From: Dehalococcoidales bacterium
Lineage (GTDB): Bacteria; Chloroflexota; Dehalococcoidia; Dehalococcoidales; JAQTVP01
Reading direction: 5' to 3'
DNA length: 14,411 nucleotides
NCBI GenBank assembly: GCA_028707015.1
Contig: JAQTVP010000019.1
Span: 1 to 14,411, forward strand
Shown here: one piece after another, positions 13,156 through 14,411 of the stretch
Layout: each line of letters begins with the position of its first letter
How positions within the stretch are numbered: the first letter of the stretch is position 1
Notes under the pieces: model-generated
Told to the model about the DNA's origin: nothing
Seen by the model: the letters and a program-made list of their open reading frames with translations, nothing else
Database searches by the model: none
Position numbers and translations under genes: made by a program

Positions 13156-14411
13156 ATGTCGAAAAGAGTATTTGCCACAAAGCTACTCTTAGTATTAATT
13201 ATAATTTTTACACTCTCCCCTCTGACTCCATCAGCTGTCACCGCAGACGATGCCAAATGGTCAAAGGTCAATATCCCTACTGAGGGAGAGGCCGGTGATT
13301 GGGTACTAGCCAACGGCTCTGATGTTACACAGCTAACCATGGCTATTGACGGTACGCTCTATGCCTATGTCAAAGGCCTGAGCTACACCCTGTACAAATC
13401 AACTAATGAAGGCAAAATTGGGTACATATTGGCGAAGTTACAGATGCCATAGTTGATATAGTATGTTCCGGTTTTAGCGCTGACATCATCTATATAACCG
13501 ATGGTAACCACGTTTATAAGTCTACTAATGCTGGCAGCAGCTTTAATGAAGTCGCCGGAGATACCCTGCCTGTTCTTGATGGTAATGAATCTATTACTTG
13601 TCTTGATATCGGTTATGATACCAGTAATAACCCATATGTATTCATCGCCACTGCCGATACTGATAATGGTGACTTTGGCGGTATATACTACATATCAGAG
13701 ACAAGCCATGGAGCCAGCTGGACTGATCTACAAGCAGGCAGCTACGATATTTACTCCATAGCTTGCTCTCCCGAGTTCAAAGACAATTCTCAAGTACTTG
13801 CAATATTTACCGATGAAATTCACACCTATACGATTAGTAACTATGGAATTATTGGCGATTGGACTGGAAAAATCGAGCTACTTGAAAGTAATCTCAATGC
13901 TTTTAACATCACTGCTGCTTCTGATATCTGCTTTCCATCTGATTTTAATGAAACACATAACATGTTTATTGGTGTTACTAGATCCGGTGGAGATGTATAC
14001 CAAGTAACTTCCGATGCTGCTCATACTCTCAACCTTGGTACTGATATTATAAGTTTGGACGTGGCTGGTGAGACTGATGCTACACAATTATTGGCTGGTG
14101 CCGCAAATAGCAACCAAACTTACTTTAGTATTGACAGTGGTGCTAACTGGACAACAAGCACCAAGGAACCAACCGGAGATTCTGAAACATGCGTACTTAT
14201 GGCTCATGATTTTCTTAGTTACGGTAAAGCTTATGCTACTACCAGCGGTACTGAGAGTGCTTTTTCCTGCACTACCGATAGAAATATTACCTGGAATCAG
14301 ATTAGTCTGATTGATACTGAGATCACCAACATTAAAGATTTGGCTCCATCTCCTCTTTATAGTCAAGATAATACATTATTTATGCTAACCTTTGGAACAA
14401 AATATAGTCTA
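13156..14411 (+). pseudogene. Asp-box (BNR) repeat surface protein, frameshifted and cut by window end
   Basis: Residues 1-30 form a signal peptide (basic MSKR, hydrophobic core, likely cut after VTA). The first frame runs 87 sensible codons to KSTNEGK and would stop at 13452. One base back, the frame from 13416 continues as NWVHIGEV and stays open for 332 codons to the window edge. Restoring one A in the A-run at 13414-13417 joins them and completes an Asp-box, STNEGKNW (82-89). Further Asp-boxes are STNAGSSF (123-130), SIDSGANW (325-332) and TTDRNITW (373-380), so a beta-propeller-like secreted protein is likely. Related Asp-box proteins have been proposed as S-layer components in Dehalococcoides (from memory). 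Whether this is a true pseudogene, phase variation or a homopolymer read error cannot be told here. The 3' end lies beyond the window. Confidence 0.85.

Noticed and set aside
13411..13421. Programmed -1 frameshift at GGCAAAATT
   Set aside because: In the zero frame the site reads GGC AAA ATT. A -1 slip would re-pair the lysine tRNA on CAA, and no X-XXY-YYZ heptamer or downstream structure is seen. A one-base indel explains it better.
13120..13452. Asp-box gene starting at TTG 13120 and ending as a complete 110-aa protein
   Set aside because: The TTG falls in the -35 box, the signal peptide begins at the ATG at 13156, and the last residues before the stop at 13452 are out of frame with the clear Asp-box continuation.

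Overview
The window reads as chromosomal DNA from a bacterium of the Dehalococcoidia type (Chloroflexota). This is an inference. It rests on moderate-to-low GC, a dnaJ-hspR-clpC stress operon, the housekeeping run pyrG-tal-rho, and two adjacent genes for secreted surface proteins. One of these is held by a C-terminal membrane helix and the other is an Asp-box (BNR) repeat protein. No 16S rRNA or other decisive marker is present, so the assignment is tentative.

Layout, left to right. A tRNA-Ala(GGC) gene lies on the minus strand with several non-canonical positions. Next comes a minus-strand stress operon read right to left: dnaJ-type co-chaperone, hspR repressor, clpC, then a small VTT/DedA-like membrane protein coupled to clpC by a GTGA overlap. 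A perfect sigma70-type promoter (TTGACA-N18-TATAAT) precedes dnaJ. A minus-strand NUDIX (CoA-pyrophosphatase type) gene follows, divergent from a plus-strand ABM-fold monooxygenase-like gene that has its own consensus promoter. Then come plus-strand pyrG and tal, directly abutting, and rho. After rho there is a 498-bp non-coding stretch with tandem promoters, a hairpin and an 11-nt perfect Shine-Dalgarno sequence far upstream of the next gene. That gene encodes an 822-aa secreted, beta-helix, membrane-anchored surface protein and ends in a very strong intrinsic terminator. The last gene runs off the window. It is an Asp-box repeat surface protein whose reading frame is broken by one missing A.

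How the genes fit together. The left half is protein quality control: DnaJ delivers substrates, HspR probably represses the operon, and ClpC unfolds proteins, probably for ClpP. The middle is core metabolism and transcription: CTP synthesis, a pentose-phosphate/sugar-phosphate aldolase, and termination factor Rho. The right end is cell envelope, with two probably abundant surface or S-layer-like proteins whose expression signals are unusual: a structured leader with a distal SD for the first, and an apparently leaderless start for the second.

No CRISPR array, insertion sequence, integrase, phage gene or obvious defence system was seen. The most interesting material is regulatory (the surface-gene leader) plus the split Asp-box gene, whose long downstream frame has no start codon of its own and is easy to miss.
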